Assembly (NCBI GenBank): GCA_015233685.1
Contig: JADFXF010000005.1
Coordinates: 1 to 50,663 of the forward strand
DNA from: Nitrospirota bacterium
GTDB lineage: Bacteria > Nitrospirota > Thermodesulfovibrionia > Thermodesulfovibrionales > Magnetobacteriaceae
DNA: 50,663 nucleotides
Direction of reading: 5' to 3'
Made by a program: the position numbers and the translations under genes. This document shows, one piece after another, positions 19,055 to 34,000 of the stretch (position 1 is the first letter of the stretch; every line of letters starts with the position of its first letter). The notes below the pieces were generated by a model. It ran no database searches and was not told the DNA's origin. It was given only the letters and a program-made list of their open reading frames with translations.

Positions 19055-22000
19055 ATGAATAGGATGTCGGCTTTTTTCATAACTCTGGTCTTATCTGCCG
19101 TAATGCTTTTCGTTTCAGCTCAGTCGGTCTGCGCTGTAACGCAGGTTGGGTCTACTGCCGTGGATAATTCAAATCAACAGCCTACCGACCACGCGGCCAC
19201 GCTGTTACCCGATAGTCTGATAACAGGCAGCCGCAATCCTGTCGTAAGTCTGATGTCTCTTGCCGCAAATACAAACTCAGCAAACTCTCATATAACAACC
19301 GGCAACTCTCAGCCTGCCACGACCGGTTCCAGAGGCGCCTTTAAACCCAAGCCGGAGCTTTCAACAACAGCGACTGAGTTTAAGGTCTTTAATAATATCG
19401 GTTCCTATACAGATTACATCCAGGACGGTGGCGCGTGGTTAGGGTACTTTATCAGAAATGCCCTGTTGGAAGACAGCGGAGGCAACTTATACTTTGTTTA
19501 TGGCAACGCCAAACAGTTGTGGTACGCAGAGTACACGGCCAATATAAACTCATGGTCTAACACACAGATTGATACCCGTTCAAAGGGCGTAGCCGCGACG
19601 TCTATGGTCCTGGATACAAATGGCAACAGATGGGTTTTTACATCGGAAATCACCAGGGTTGGCAACTGGGACCGTTATGGTGATTCAGCGATATATGAGG
19701 AAACAGGGGGTTCATGGAACAAGGCTGCGGATCTTTACGTAAACAGGGGATGGGAACTTACCGGCCCAAACGATGTGGCCCACACTATGATAAAGGACGC
19801 AAACAACAACTTACACGTCTTGTTTCAACGGGAAGGCTGGTTTAGTTACGGGAATGCCGCTAAAGAGATGATTTACGATGCTACCGCAAAGTCTTTGTCA
19901 GGTATAATTACCATTTCAGGCACGTCCAGTGGTGGTGCGGATGATAACAGAAATGATGCTAATGATACCATAGTTTTATCTTCTGACGGCACTATTTATG
20001 CCCCAATGACTGACCACCAGCAGGGTTTTTTTTACATTGGCAAGTCAAGTACGTATGGTTCATGGGATACTTCAACTGTCCTTGGTTATACGGGTGATTA
20101 TCAATCGGGTGTTTCATATCAGGACGAATTTGGAAACTGGCATACGGTATATACTGATAGTACTATTAAAAATGTGTACTACGGGTTGAACTGGGCAACG
20201 CCTCAGGAGATTTACACATCTACCGGAAATATAGGCTATTACCCAACTGACATTATTGCGGTAGGCAATATAGTTTATATTTCGGCAATTCAGTATGACA
20301 GTAATGCTAACGCAAGAGGTGATTATTATCTGATAGTTAAGGATGCCAATGGTACATGGAGCGCCCCTCAACAGATAACCAGCGAGGCGTCATGGTCATC
20401 AAACCAGGTGCCGTGGGCGGATGGGTTCGTAAAAAAAGCCCATGCAAGCACATTAATTCCATCTGTGTACTTTGCATATTTGAATCAGGACGGCAGTTGT
20501 AATAACTGTACAAACGGGACATCAGGGGGCTGGAGCGGCGCTAAATTAAAGATTTTACAGATAACGAACTCCACTAAAATAACAAACTCCCCTACCGCAA
20601 CATCAACAAGCGTCTCCTCGTCTGAGAATCCATCGAACTATGGCGATTCGGTAACATTCACGGCGACAGTTACCGGCGCTTCCCCCACAGGAACAGTTAC
20701 GTTTAAGGACGGCGTGGGCACTATCGCCGCCGTTTCGCTGGATGTAAATGGACATGCCTCATTCCCGACATCATCGCTTTCGGGAGGCACTCACTCAATA
20801 ACGGCGGTTTACGGCGGGGATTCAAGCAACGCGACCTCGACATCATCTGTACTCAGTCAGGTCGTAACTGTGCTCAGTCAGGTCGCAACAACCTACACCA
20901 TATCAGGGACAGTTACGCTAAGTGGTAGTGGTCTAAGCGGCGTAACGGTAATCCTTAGCGGGGCCGGTACGGCAACAACAACCACCAACGGCAGCGGCGC
21001 GTATAGTTTTACAGGGCTTTCTGATGGAAGCTATACAGTAACGCCAGGCATGATCGGCTATAGATTTAGTCCACCATTAAGCATTGTTACTGTAAGCGGG
21101 GCTGATTCTACTGGGAATGACTTTACGGCTTCTGTAAATGTCCCGACACCGGGCGGGTTTTCTGCCACGGGTAATTTAAATAAACAGCGTGGCTACCACA
21201 CATCCACACTGTTACCCAACGGTCAGACGCTTATTGTCGGTGGCTCCGGCTCAACTCAGACAGCGGAACTGTACGACCCATCATCAGGGACGTTTACCGC
21301 TACTACCGGCAGTCCTACTCAACAGCGTGATTACCACACAGCCACGCTGCTGCCTAACGGTAAGGTGCTTATTGTCGGCAGCGGCACCTCTGTTGGTGCG
21401 GCTCAAACAGCGGAACTGTACGACCAGTCAACAGGGACATTTACCGCTACTACCGGCAGCCCTACTCAACAGCGTAGCTACCACACAGCCACTTTGTTGC
21501 CCAACGGTCTGGTGCTTATTGTCGGGGGGGCTAGCTCAACTCAGACAGCGGAACTGTACGACCCGTCAACAGGGACATTTACCGCTACTACCGGCAGCCC
21601 TACTCAACAGCGTGTCGTTCACACAGCCACATTGTTACCCAACGGTCTGGTGCTTATTGTCGGGGGCAACAGCTCTCAACAAACAGCGGAACTGTACAAC
21701 CCATCATCAGGGCTGTTTACCGCTACTACCGGCAATCCTGCTCAACAGCGTTACTCCCACACGGCCACGCTGTTACCCAACGGTTTGGTGCTTATCGTCG
21801 GTGGGTCGCCCTCTGCTCAAACAGCGGAACTGTACGACCCATCATCAGAGACATTTGCCGCTACCGTCGGCACTCCTGCTCAATCGCGCAACATTGGCTT
21901 CACTGCCACCCTGTTACCAAGCGGTAAGGTGCTTATTGCCGGAGGGCAAGCCTCTCCTTCAACAGCGGAACTCTACGACCCAACAGCGGGTACGTTTGCC

Positions 22001-25000
22001 GCGACTACAGGCAGTCTCATTCAACAGCGTTACTTACACACAGCGACGCTGTTAGCCGGCGGCAAGGTGCTTATTGCAGGGGGTGTCAGCTCTCTTCAAT
22101 CACTTGAAACAGCGGAGCTGTTCGACCCATCAGCAGGGACGTTTACCGGTACTAACGCCATTCCAACTACAGGGCGTTACTGGCACACAGCCACGTTGTT
22201 ACCCAGTGGCAAGGTACTTATTGCCGGAGGGGGGTACTCTACTGAAACAGCGGAATTATTCGACCCAACAGCAGGGACGTTTACCGCTACCGGCAGTCCT
22301 GCTCAAGTGCGTTACTGGCAAACAGCCACGCTGCTACCCAACGGTAAGGCACTTATTGTCGGGAGCGACGACTCTAGTGCTTCTCAAACAGCGGAACTGT
22401 ACGACCCATCGGCCGGGACGTTTACCGCTACTGGCATTCCTACTCAACCGCGTGAATCCCACACAGCGACGCTGTTACCCAACGGTAAGGTGCTTATTGC
22501 AGGGGGGCAACTCTCTCTTCAAACAGCGGAACTGTACGACCCAACAGCAGGGACGTTTACCGCTACCGGAAATCTTACTGTCCAGCGTGAATATCATACA
22601 GCGACTCTGTTACCCAACGGTAAGGTGCTTATTGTTGGGGGGCAACTTTCTGCTCAAACAGCGGAGCTGTTCGACCCAACAGCAGGGACGTTTACCGCTA
22701 CCGGCATTCCTACTGTCCAGCGTGACTGGGGTTTCACAGCGACGTTGCTACCCAACGGTAAGGTGCTTATTGTCGGGGGGGTGGCCTCTCCTTCAACAGC
22801 GGAACTGTACGACCCAACAGCAGGGACGTTTACCGCTACCGGCATTCCCACTCAGCAGCGTTACCACCACTCAAGTGCGCTGTTACCCAACGGTCTGGTG
22901 CTTATTGTCGGGGGGGTCGGGGGGTCATCTCTTCAAACAGCGGAACTCTACGACCCATCAACAGGGACGTTTACCGCTACCGGCATTCCCACTCAGCAGC
23001 GTGAATACCACACAGCGACTATGTTACCCAACGGTCAAGCGCTTATTGTCGGGGGGTGGACCTCACCTCAAACAGCGGAACTATTCGACCCATTTGATGG
23101 TCTGATAACCGGCAGCCGCCGTCCTAACGTAAGTTCAATGTCTTTCACTGGCACCAAGATAACCCTATCGGGCACTAAGTTCAAAGGCGACTCTGAGGCA
23201 AGCGGCGGGTCTTTCAACAACTCATCCACCAACTATCCTATTTTACAGTTAATGAGGATTGACAATGGGCAGACGTATTATGTCCCATCCGACAGCACCA
23301 CGAATTGGAGCGATACGACCTTTCAATCGGCCTCTGTCGCCTCTTACCCCGGTGGCCATTATATTGCCTCTATAATCACAAATGCCCTTCAAAGCACATT
23401 CACCGGCGGTGTTACCGGTGCAATCATGCTTGATCCAACGTCAACGCTTTCCTGCGCTACATCGGGAAGTCCCTCGTTGTCCGGCAATTCGGTATCTTTC
23501 ACGGCCACACTATTAGTTAGTAATTCTCCAATCGGCGGCGTTACATTTACTGATAACATTGACGGGACCCTCTGCACCTCGGTTGGACTTATTGGGGTGA
23601 CCGCCACATGTTCAAAATCGACGCTTTCTGTGGGCAGTCATACAATAACGGCGACATTCAGCGGGGACTCATTGAATGAGCCGTCGTCGTGTACCGTGAA
23701 TCAGGTGGTTAGTTCCCAGACATCAACATCAACAGCCGTCGTCTCATCTTTAAATCCCTCAACAGACGGCGCGCCAGTGACATTCACGGCCACGGTAACC
23801 GGCAGCTCGCCAACAGGCAATGTTACCTTTTATGACGGCGCAACATCTCTTGGCACGGTTGCCTTAAATGGAAGCTGGCAGGCCGCTTATTCTACGTCGT
23901 CACTTTCTGTCACCACACATTCAATAACGGCGGTTTACGCGGGGGATTCAAATAATACGACTTCGACATCATCTGTACTCAGTCAGGTTGTAAATGCCGC
24001 ATCATCAACGACAACCCTCACATCATCACTGAATCCCTCGACATACGGCGCGTCGGTAACCTTCACGGCGACGGTTGCCGGTGTATCTCCAACGGGCAAT
24101 GTTACGTTTAAAGACGGCACGACGACACTTACAACAGTTGCCCTTTCAGGCGGACAGGCCACATATTCAACATACTCACTCACAAACGGCACACACTCAA
24201 TAACGGCGCTTTACGATGGGGATCCAAACAATACCTCTTCGACATCATCTGCACTCAGCCAGGTAGTAAATACCGCTCCGGCATATGCGGGTAGTATCTA
24301 TGTGGCAAACCTTAATTCCAATACGGTTACAGTATATCCGAACGGCTCCTCGACTTCAACCCCATCCTACACCATCAGTGGACTGAATGAGCCTAGAGGT
24401 GTAGCAGCCGATGCCAACTATACTTATATAGCAAACTCTTCTGGAAATACAGTTGCGGTATATCCAAAAGGCGCCTCGACATCGACCCCATCCTATACCA
24501 TCAGCGGCCTGAATTATCCTTTCGGGGTAGCAGTGGATGCCAACTATATTTATGTGATAAACTATTCTACCAATTCAGCAACGGTATATCCAAAAGGCGC
24601 TTCAACTTCAACGCCATCCTACACCATCAGCGGCCTGACTTCTCCTCAGGGGGTGGCAGTGGATGCCAACTATATTTATGTAGCAAACGTTGGTGTAAAT
24701 ACAGTTGCGGTATATCCAAAAGGCGCCTCGACATCGACCCCATCCTATACCATCAGCGGCCTGAATTATCCTTTCGGGGTAGCAGTGGATGCCAACTATA
24801 TTTATGTAGCAAACGTTGGTGTAAATACAGTTACGGTATATCCAAAAGGCGCCTCGACATCGACCCCATCCTATACCATCAGCGGCCTGAGTACGCCTTG
24901 CGGGGTAGCAGTTGACGCGAACTATATTTATGTGATAAACTATTCTACCAATTCAGCAACGGTATATCCAAAAGGCGCTTCAACTTCAACGCCATCCTAC

Positions 25001-28000
25001 ACCATCAGCGGCCTGACTTCTCCTCAGGGGGTGGCAGTGGATTCCACGGCAATCACACCAACTACCGTCGCAAACGCCTATGTTACGAACGCCACCGATG
25101 GAACCGTATCAGTAATAAACACTTCAATGAACACTGTCATTGCTGCAATTAATGTCGGGACATGGCCCGGTGGAGTTGCCGTAACACCCAACGGGGCAAA
25201 GGTCTATGTGGCGAATCAAAATAGTAACAACGTTTCGGTAATAAACACTGCCACAAATGCTGTCACCGCTACAATTAATGTCGGCAGTCAACCAAGTGGA
25301 GTTGCTGTAACACCCGACGGGTTGAAGGTCTATGTGGCGAACTATGCTTCAAACAATGTCTCGGTAATTAACACATCCACAAATTCTGTCACAGCTACAA
25401 TTACTGTCGGGACAAATCCATATGGAATTGCTGTAACGCCTGATGGGACAAAGGTCTATGTGTCAAATTCGAATGATGGAACGGTTTCAGTAATAAACAC
25501 ATCTAACAATGCCGTCACGGGCCCGATTACTGTCGGGACTAGTCCGATTGGGATTATCGTAACACCCGACGGGTCAAAGGCCTACGTGGCGAATGCCGGG
25601 GCGGGTTCCAGCACGGTTTCAGTTATAAACACATCGTCTGACACAGTCACCGGTACAATCACCGTCGGCAGCCAACCTTACGGAGTTGCCGTAACACCAG
25701 ACGGTGCGAAGGTCTATGTGACTAACTACGGTTCAAACAATGTCTCAGTAATAAAAACTTCTAACAGTTTTGTCTCAGGCCCGATTACAGTCGGCAGTGG
25801 GCCGCGCGGGGTTGCCGTGACGCCCAACGGCCAGAGGGTCTATGTGGCGAATTGGAATGGAACGGTTTCAGCAATAGACACAACCACAAACACGGTCATT
25901 GACACAATCCCTGCTGGCAACGGGCCGGTCGCGTTAGGGAATTTTATCGGCACAATCCCAACAATAAACGAATACACCATCCCCACTGGCGGGAGTAATC
26001 CTCATGCTATCACATCCGGGCCTGACGGCAATCTTTGGTTTACTGAATTTAACGGTAACAAGATAGGGAAAATCACCACATCAGGTGTAATAACCGAATA
26101 TGCCATCACCACGGTAGGGAGTCAGCCCGTTGACATCACATCCGGGTCTGACAGCAACCTCTGGTTTGCTGAATCCAACGGTAACAAGATAGGGAATATA
26201 ACTACGTCTGGTACAGTAACAGAGTATGGCGGCCTGTCTGGCGGGAGTGAGCCTACGTTTATAACATCAGGCGTTGACGGCAATCTATGGTTTACTGAAC
26301 AGGCTAATCACACGGTAGGGAAAATCACTACCGGAGGTGTAACGACAGAGTATAATGTTCCCAATGCGGGTAGTTTGACTTTTGGCATTACATCCGGCCC
26401 GGACGGCAATCTTTGGTTTGCTGAATATAGCGCCAACAATATAGCAAATATAAACCCAACGACACACTCAATAACCGAGTATCTCATCCCAACTTCCACT
26501 AGTCATCCTTATAGTATCACAACCGGCCCAGACGGCAACCTTTGGTTTACTGAAGAAAACACTAACAAGATAGGGACAATTACCACATCAGGTACAATAA
26601 CAGAGTATGACATTCCCACTGCCGCGAGTTGGCCTGTGTTTATCACAACCGGTCCAGACGGCAATCTCTGGTTTGCAGAATATCACGGCAACCAGATAGG
26701 GAAAATCACCAATGGAGGTGTAATAACCGAGTATGCCATCCCCACGGCGGGGAGTCAGCCCGTTGGCATCACAACCGGCCCTGATGGCAACATCTGGTTT
26801 ACTGAATATAATGCCAACAAGATAGGGGTAATTGTCTTATCGTTATCATCTACGACAACCGCCGTCGCCTCTTCATCTAATCCCTCAACCTCTGGTTCGC
26901 CGGTAACATTCACGGCTACGGTAACCGGCACTTCTCCAACTGGCACCGTCATGTTCAAAGACGGCGCGACCGCCCTTGGCACCGCTGCGCTTGCAAGCGG
27001 GCAGGCCACATATTCGACATCGTCGCTTTCGACCGGTACACATTCAATAACGGCGGTTTATTCAGGGGATTCCAATAACGCAACTTCAACATCGCCGGTG
27101 TTAAGTCAGGTCGTGAATTCAGACACGTCAACGACAACTATCGCCTCGTCTCTGAATCCATCGACATATGGCAATTCTGTATTTTTCAAGGCTACTGTTA
27201 CAGGTTCGTCTCCCACAGGCAATGTTACGTTTTATGACGGCGCGACTTCTCTTGGCACGGTTGCTCTTTCAAGCGGGCAAGCCGCATATTCCACATTATC
27301 ACTTTCAGTAGGCACACACACGATAACAGCGGTTTACGCCGGGGACGCTAACAATGCGACTTCAACGTCATCTATATTGAGTCAAATCGTACACCCAGCA
27401 GCAGGGGCCATCATCTCTACCGTAGCGGGCAACGGCACCTATGGCTATTCAGGCGACGGCGGCTTGGCAACCAGCGCCAAACTCAACAACCCTGACGGCG
27501 TAGCGTTAGATAGCGCCGGCAACCTGTACATTGCCGATAACGGTAACAGTCGAATCCGCATAGTAGCAGCGGCAAGCGGTACCTACTTCGGGCAAGCGAT
27601 GACGGCGGGTGATATCTATACCGTGGCGGGCAACGGCACACAGGGCTATTCAGGCGACGGCGGTTTGGCAACCAGCGCCAAACTCAACAACCCTGACGGC
27701 GTAGCGTTAGATAGCGCCGGCAACCTGTACATTGCCGATAACGGTAACAGTCGAATCCGCATAGTAGCAGCGGCAAGCGGTACCTACTTCGGGCAAGCGA
27801 TGACGGCGGGTGATATCTATACCGTGGCGGGCAACGGCACACAGGGCTATTCAGGCGACGGCGGTTTGGCAACCAGCGCCAAACTCAACAACCCTGACGG
27901 CGTAGCGTTAGATAGCGCCGGCAACCTGTACATTGCCGATAACGGTAACAGTCGAATCCGCATAGTAGCAGCGGCAAGCGGTACCTACTTCGGGCAAGCG

Positions 28001-31000
28001 ATGACGGCGGGTGATATCTATACCGTGGCGGGCAACGGCACACAGGGCTATTCAGGCGACGGCGGTTTGGCAACCAGCGCCAAACTCAACAACCCTGACG
28101 GCGTAGCGTTAGATAGCGCCGGCAACCTGTACATTGCCGATAACGGTAACAGTCGAATCCGCATAGTAGCAGCGGCAAGCGGTACCTACTTCGGGCAAGC
28201 GATGACGGCGGGTGATATCTATACCGTGGCGGGCAACGGCACACAGGGCTATTCAGGCGACGGTGGTTTGGCAACCAGCGCCGAACTCTACACCCCTGTC
28301 GGCGTAGCATTAGATAGCGTCGGCAATCTGTACATTGCCGATGAGGGTAACAATCGTATCCGAGAAGTTCAAATGCTCACAACATCGTCAACGACGGTTG
28401 CTTTGACTACCGGTATTAACCCATCCACATATGGCAGTTCGTTAACCTTTACGGTAGCGGTTACCGGCAGCTCTCCAACAGACACCGTTACGCTTTATGA
28501 CGGCGCAACCTCTCTTGGCAGCGCTTCACTTTCAAGTGGACAAGCCACATTCACGACATCGTCGCTTTCGGTTGGCACCCATTCCATAACGGCGGTTTAT
28601 TCAGGGGATGCAAATAACGCGACTTCAACATCGTCTGTATTAAGTCAGGTTGTAAATGCGGCGACCTACACAATATCAGGGACAATTACACTAAACGGCA
28701 GTGGTCTAAGCGGTGTAACGGTAACCCTTTCATGGGTCGGCGGCGCGGCTAGCATCACAGGACTTTCCTCAGCGGCCGGCTCAGAAACAGCAACCACTAA
28801 CGGCAGCGGCGCGTATAGTTTCACAGGACTTCCCAATGGAAGCTACACAGTAACACCAGGCCTGAGCGGCTATACGTTTACTCCAACAAGCGCAAGCGTG
28901 ACCTTAAACGGAGCTGACTCGTCGGCGAATAACTTTATCGCAAGCGTACCCACATACTCAATATCAGGTCAAATGTGGCTGGAGGGTGATGTAACCGGAA
29001 TAACGGTGACCCTTACAGGGGATGCTACAGCAGAAACAACTACCGACATCAACGGCCGGTATAGTTTTACAGGACTCACTAACGGAAACTATACAGTAAC
29101 GCCAAGCCGGAACGGTTATAGCTTTTCGAGCTTTGCTGACGGCAATTCATACATAAGTGTGACCTTAAACGGCGCTGACTCTACGGGAAATGACTTTACA
29201 ATTTCCTTAAACTCAACAACAGCCATCTCATCGTCTCTTAATCCATCGACATACGGCGTGTTAGTAACATTCACGGCGACTGTTACAGGTACATCTCCAA
29301 CCGGTACCGTTACATTTAAAGACGGCTCGACCACACTTGGCACCGCTTCACTTGTTAGCGGACAAGCGGCATTTTCAACGTACTCACTTTCAGCAGGCAC
29401 ACACTCAATAACCGCGGTTTACGCGGGGGACCAAAGCAATCCGGCTTCTACATCTTCTGTCCTTAGTCAGGTAGTAAATAGCGCAACAACTCTTACCGTG
29501 TCATTGAATCCCTCGACATCCGGCACGCCGGTAACCTTCACGGCTACGGTTATTGGTACATCTCCAACAGGCAGCGTTACCTTTATGGACGGTGCGACTG
29601 CTCTTGGCATCGTTTCACTTGTAAGTGGACAGGCGACATTTACAACATCGTCACTTTCGGTCGCCACACACTCAATAACGGCGATTTACTCCGGTGACGG
29701 GAACAATTTGACTTCTACATCGGCGGTACTCAGCCAGGTTGTGACCTCCGCGACGGCTCAATCGGCGTGGGTCTGGACGGCGAATAAAGTAAACCCTGCC
29801 GCCAACAATAATTGGGCTGCTATCGCCTCTAATTCAAACGGCACAAGACTGATTGCCGCGGTTTACGGTGGCGATGTATGGACGTCTTCTGATAGCGGCG
29901 CAACATGGACAGCCAGCAATGTAAACGGCGGCTTCAACAATTGGCAAAGTGTCGCCTCTAATTCAGACGGCACAAGGCTGATTGCCGCTGTTAACGGCGG
30001 AGATATATGGACATCTTCAAATGGGGTATGGGCGGAGAATAATGTAAGCTGCGGAGGCATGTCGAAACCTGTATTGTCCAATTCACACGGCACTAATCAA
30101 GGTGGCAACTGCAACGATAGTTGGACAAGTGTTGCCTCAAATTCAGACGGCTCAAAGCTGGTTGCCGCTATCTATGGCGGCGATATCTGGACGTCTTCAA
30201 ATGGCGTATGGACTGCGAATAATGTAAACGGCGGCTACAACAATTGGCAAAGTGTTGCCTCGGATTCTACGGGCACAAAGCTGGTTGCCGTTGTTTATGG
30301 CGGCGATATATGGACATCCTCAAATGGCACATGGACTGCCAACAATGTAAACGGCGGCAGTAACAATTGGTCTGGTGTGGCCTCAAACTCAGACGGCACA
30401 AAGCTGATCGCCTTTGTTAATAACGGAGATATATGGACATCATTAAATAGCGTTTGGACTGCGCGCAATGTAAACCCTGTGGGCCTTCACCCATGGGCTT
30501 CTGTGGCCTCCAATTCAAGCGGCACTAATCTGGCCGCCGCGATGTACGAGGGTGGAGATATATGGACATCTTTAGCCGGTGATTGGACTGATAGTTTAAA
30601 CAGCGGTGCCAACTGGTGGGACTCGGTGGCCTCCAATTCAGACGGCACAAAGCTCATTGCCGCTATTGGCAGTACCAGTGGTTATGAAACCGGAGATATA
30701 TGGACATCTTCAAATAGCGGCTACTCATGGACTGCTAATAATGTCAACGGCGGCAACAACATGTGGCAGAGTGTCGCCTCGGATTCAACAGGCACAAAAC
30801 TCGCTGCCGCCATGTATGGCGGGGATATATGGACGTATTCAAGTGGCGTTTGGGCTGTTAACAACGTAAACGGCGGTCAAAACAATTGGTATAGTTTGGC
30901 CTCAAATTCAGACGGCACAAAGCTGATTGCCGCTGTACGGGGTGGTGATATATGGACATCTTCAAATGGCGTTTGGACAGCGAATAATGTAAACGGTGGC

Positions 31001-34000
31001 AACAATTGGTGGTATAGCGTGGCCTCAAACGCTGACGGCACAAAGCTGATTGCCGCTGTTGGTGGTGGGGATATATGGACGTATTCAAACGGCGTTTGGA
31101 CTGCTAATAATGTAAACGGCGGCAGCAACAATTGGTACGCTGTGGCCTCCAACTCTGACGGCACAGTTCTGGTTGCGGCTGCTAACGGCGGGGATATATG
31201 GACGTATTCAAATAGCGCTTGGACTGCTAACAATGTAAACGGCGGCAGCAACTACTGGCAGAGTGTCGCCTCTAATTCAACAGGTTCAAAGCTGGTTGCC
31301 GCAGTTTATAATGGAGATATTTGGACTGGTGTACTGCCTGCAACAACGACAACCGTCTCATCGTCCCTGAATCCATCAACTTATGGCGCGGGAGTAACTT
31401 TCACGGCCACGGTCACGGCTTCGGGCGTGTCGCCGTCGGGCACAGTTACGTTTATGGATAACAGGACTACTATAGGCAGCGCTTCTCTAAGTGTCAACGG
31501 ACAAGCGTCATTTACGCCATCGCCACTTTCGATGGGCACTCACCTGATAACGGCGGTTTACGGCGGGAATCCAGACTATTCGGCCTCGACATCGGCCGTG
31601 TTAAATCAGGTCGTAAATTCAGCAGCGACAACCACAACAGTATCATCGTCCGCGAATCCATCGACATATGGCACATCTGTAACCTTCACGGCCACAGTAA
31701 CGGGCACATCTCCAACCGGCACCGTCACGTTTACTGATAGTGTTGCGGGAGTTCTTTGCTCTTCGGTCCCGGTTAGTGCCGGAACATGTAATACCTCGTC
31801 ACTTTCTGTCGGCACTCACACAATAACAGCGGCTTACAGCGGAGACTCAAACAACGCGGCGTCGTCGGGCACTGTGAGTCAGATTGTAAACTCACCAACC
31901 ACCTATGCAATATCAGGGACAGTTACACTAAATGGAAACGGCCTAAGCGGCGTGACGGTAACCCTTATCGGGGCCGGCACGGCAACAACGACCACCAACG
32001 GTAGCGGCGCATATAGCTTTACCGGTCTTTCTAACGGTACCTATACAGTATCGCCAGGCCTGACCGGCTATACGTTCAATCCAACAAGCAGTGGTGTAAC
32101 CGTAAGCGGGGCTAACTCAACAGGGAATAATTTTACAGCTACCGCAATACCCACAACCCACGCAATATCAGGGAAAGTTACAACAGACGGCAGTACCGGC
32201 CTAAGCGGCGTAACGGTAACACTTGGCGGAGCAAGCAGCGCCACAACAACCACGGCCGTTGACGGCACGTATAGTTTCACCGGACTTTCTAACGGCACCT
32301 ATACCGTAACGCCGACCCTGACCGGCTATACGTTCAATCCACAAAACTACACGGGCATTTCTGTAAACGGGGCAGATGTCTCAGGAAAAGACTTCATTAC
32401 CTCTAATCCAGTATACACAATATCAGGGACAATTTACGGAGCGGCAGACCCAACCCAAGTGACGGTAATACTTACCGGAACCAATGGCAACGCCGCCACA
32501 ACCCCTGCCAGTAACGGCACATTCAGCTTCACAGCGCGCCCCGCCGGAAACTATATTGTAACACCAATCCTGTCCGGGTCTGCCTTCAACGCAACAAGCA
32601 GGTTTTTGGTACTAAGTGGCAACTCCACAGGAAACGACTTTACAGCCAGTTCCGCACCAACCGGTGGATTGACAATATCAGGGACAGTTTCACTAAACAG
32701 CTCTGTCCCAGATGGTGTATATGTAGGGATAAGCGGCCTTAACGGGGTGCTGGTAACCCTTACCGGGGCAAGCAGCGCCCTGACATACACCGCGAGGGTC
32801 AACCTTGTGGACGGCACGTACAGTTTTACGAACCTTCCCGCCGGTAACTACACGGTAACGCCAATCCTGACGGGCTATGCCTTCAGCGCGATAAACCTGC
32901 CTCTGGCAATAAGCGGCAACTCCACGGGAAACGACTTTATCGTCACCGCAGCATCCACATACACGGTAACAGGAACAATCCGAGACAACTCATCAAATCC
33001 AATAGTCGGCGTAACAGTAGCCCTTACCGGCACAGACAACGGTACAACGGCCACCGACAGCAACGGCCTGTATATGATAACAGGAGTTTCCAACGGCACC
33101 TATACAGTAACGCCAACCAAGACCGGCTATACGTTCAGTCAATTGAGCAGGAGTGTCACCGTAAGCGGCGCAGACTCAACGGGGAATAACTTTACGGCGG
33201 CGTCAGCGACCACGACAACCGTCACATCGTCACTCAATCCAGCGACATATGGAACGGCGGTAACCTTCACTGCCACGGTGACGGCTTCGGGGGTGTCACC
33301 GTCAGGCACAGTTACGTTTGTGGATAACGGGACAACTGTCGGCAGCTCTCCTCTAAGTGTAAACGGACAAGCGACATTTACGTCATCCTCACTTTCAATA
33401 GGCACACACCAGATAACGGCGGCCTACGGGGGGAGTTCAAACTATTCGGCATCAACGACATCCGCACTCAGTCAGGTTGTAAGAACAGCAACAACAACGA
33501 CAACCTTGACATCATCAGTCAATCCATCAACGTTAGGTGATTCAGTAACATTCACAGCCACGGTTGCGGGAACAGGCAGCACACCAACGGGTACGGTTAC
33601 GTTTATGGATAACGGGACAACTATGGGCAGTGCTTCGATTGCAAACGGACAAGCCGCGTATACGACATCGTCTCTTTCGCCTGGAACTCACCCAATAACA
33701 GCAGTTTATTCCGGGGATAACAACAGTACGGCTTCGACATCGGCAGTACTCAACCAGGCCGTAGCTCCGGTAACTGCAACAACTGTTGTCGCCTCGTCCC
33801 TGAATCCATCAACATATGGCACGTCGGTAATCTTCACCGCGACTATCAGCAGTACAACATCACCAACGGGCACTGCCGTCTTTATGGACAACACAACCAT
33901 TGTGGCCGCGCTTGCGCTGGATGGAAATGGACAGGCCGCATATACGACATCGGCACTTTCAGTCGGAGAGCATCCAATAACAGTGGTTTATTCGGGGGAC

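Noticed and set aside
21189-23105. Two long alternative-frame plus-strand ORFs (288 and 343 codons) with rich repeats
   Set aside because: They overlie the kelch cassette of the giant gene in another phase. The repetitive DNA keeps the second phase open; composition is unnatural (Cys, Pro, Gln and Arg runs) and there is no start signal.
27464-28263. CRISPR array
   Set aside because: Units are 201 bp, contiguous, in frame and coding, with no variable spacers.
27483-28310. Four minus-strand ORFs of 62-74 codons spaced exactly 201 bp
   Set aside because: They are shadows of the perfect 201-bp repeats of the NHL cassette, not genes.
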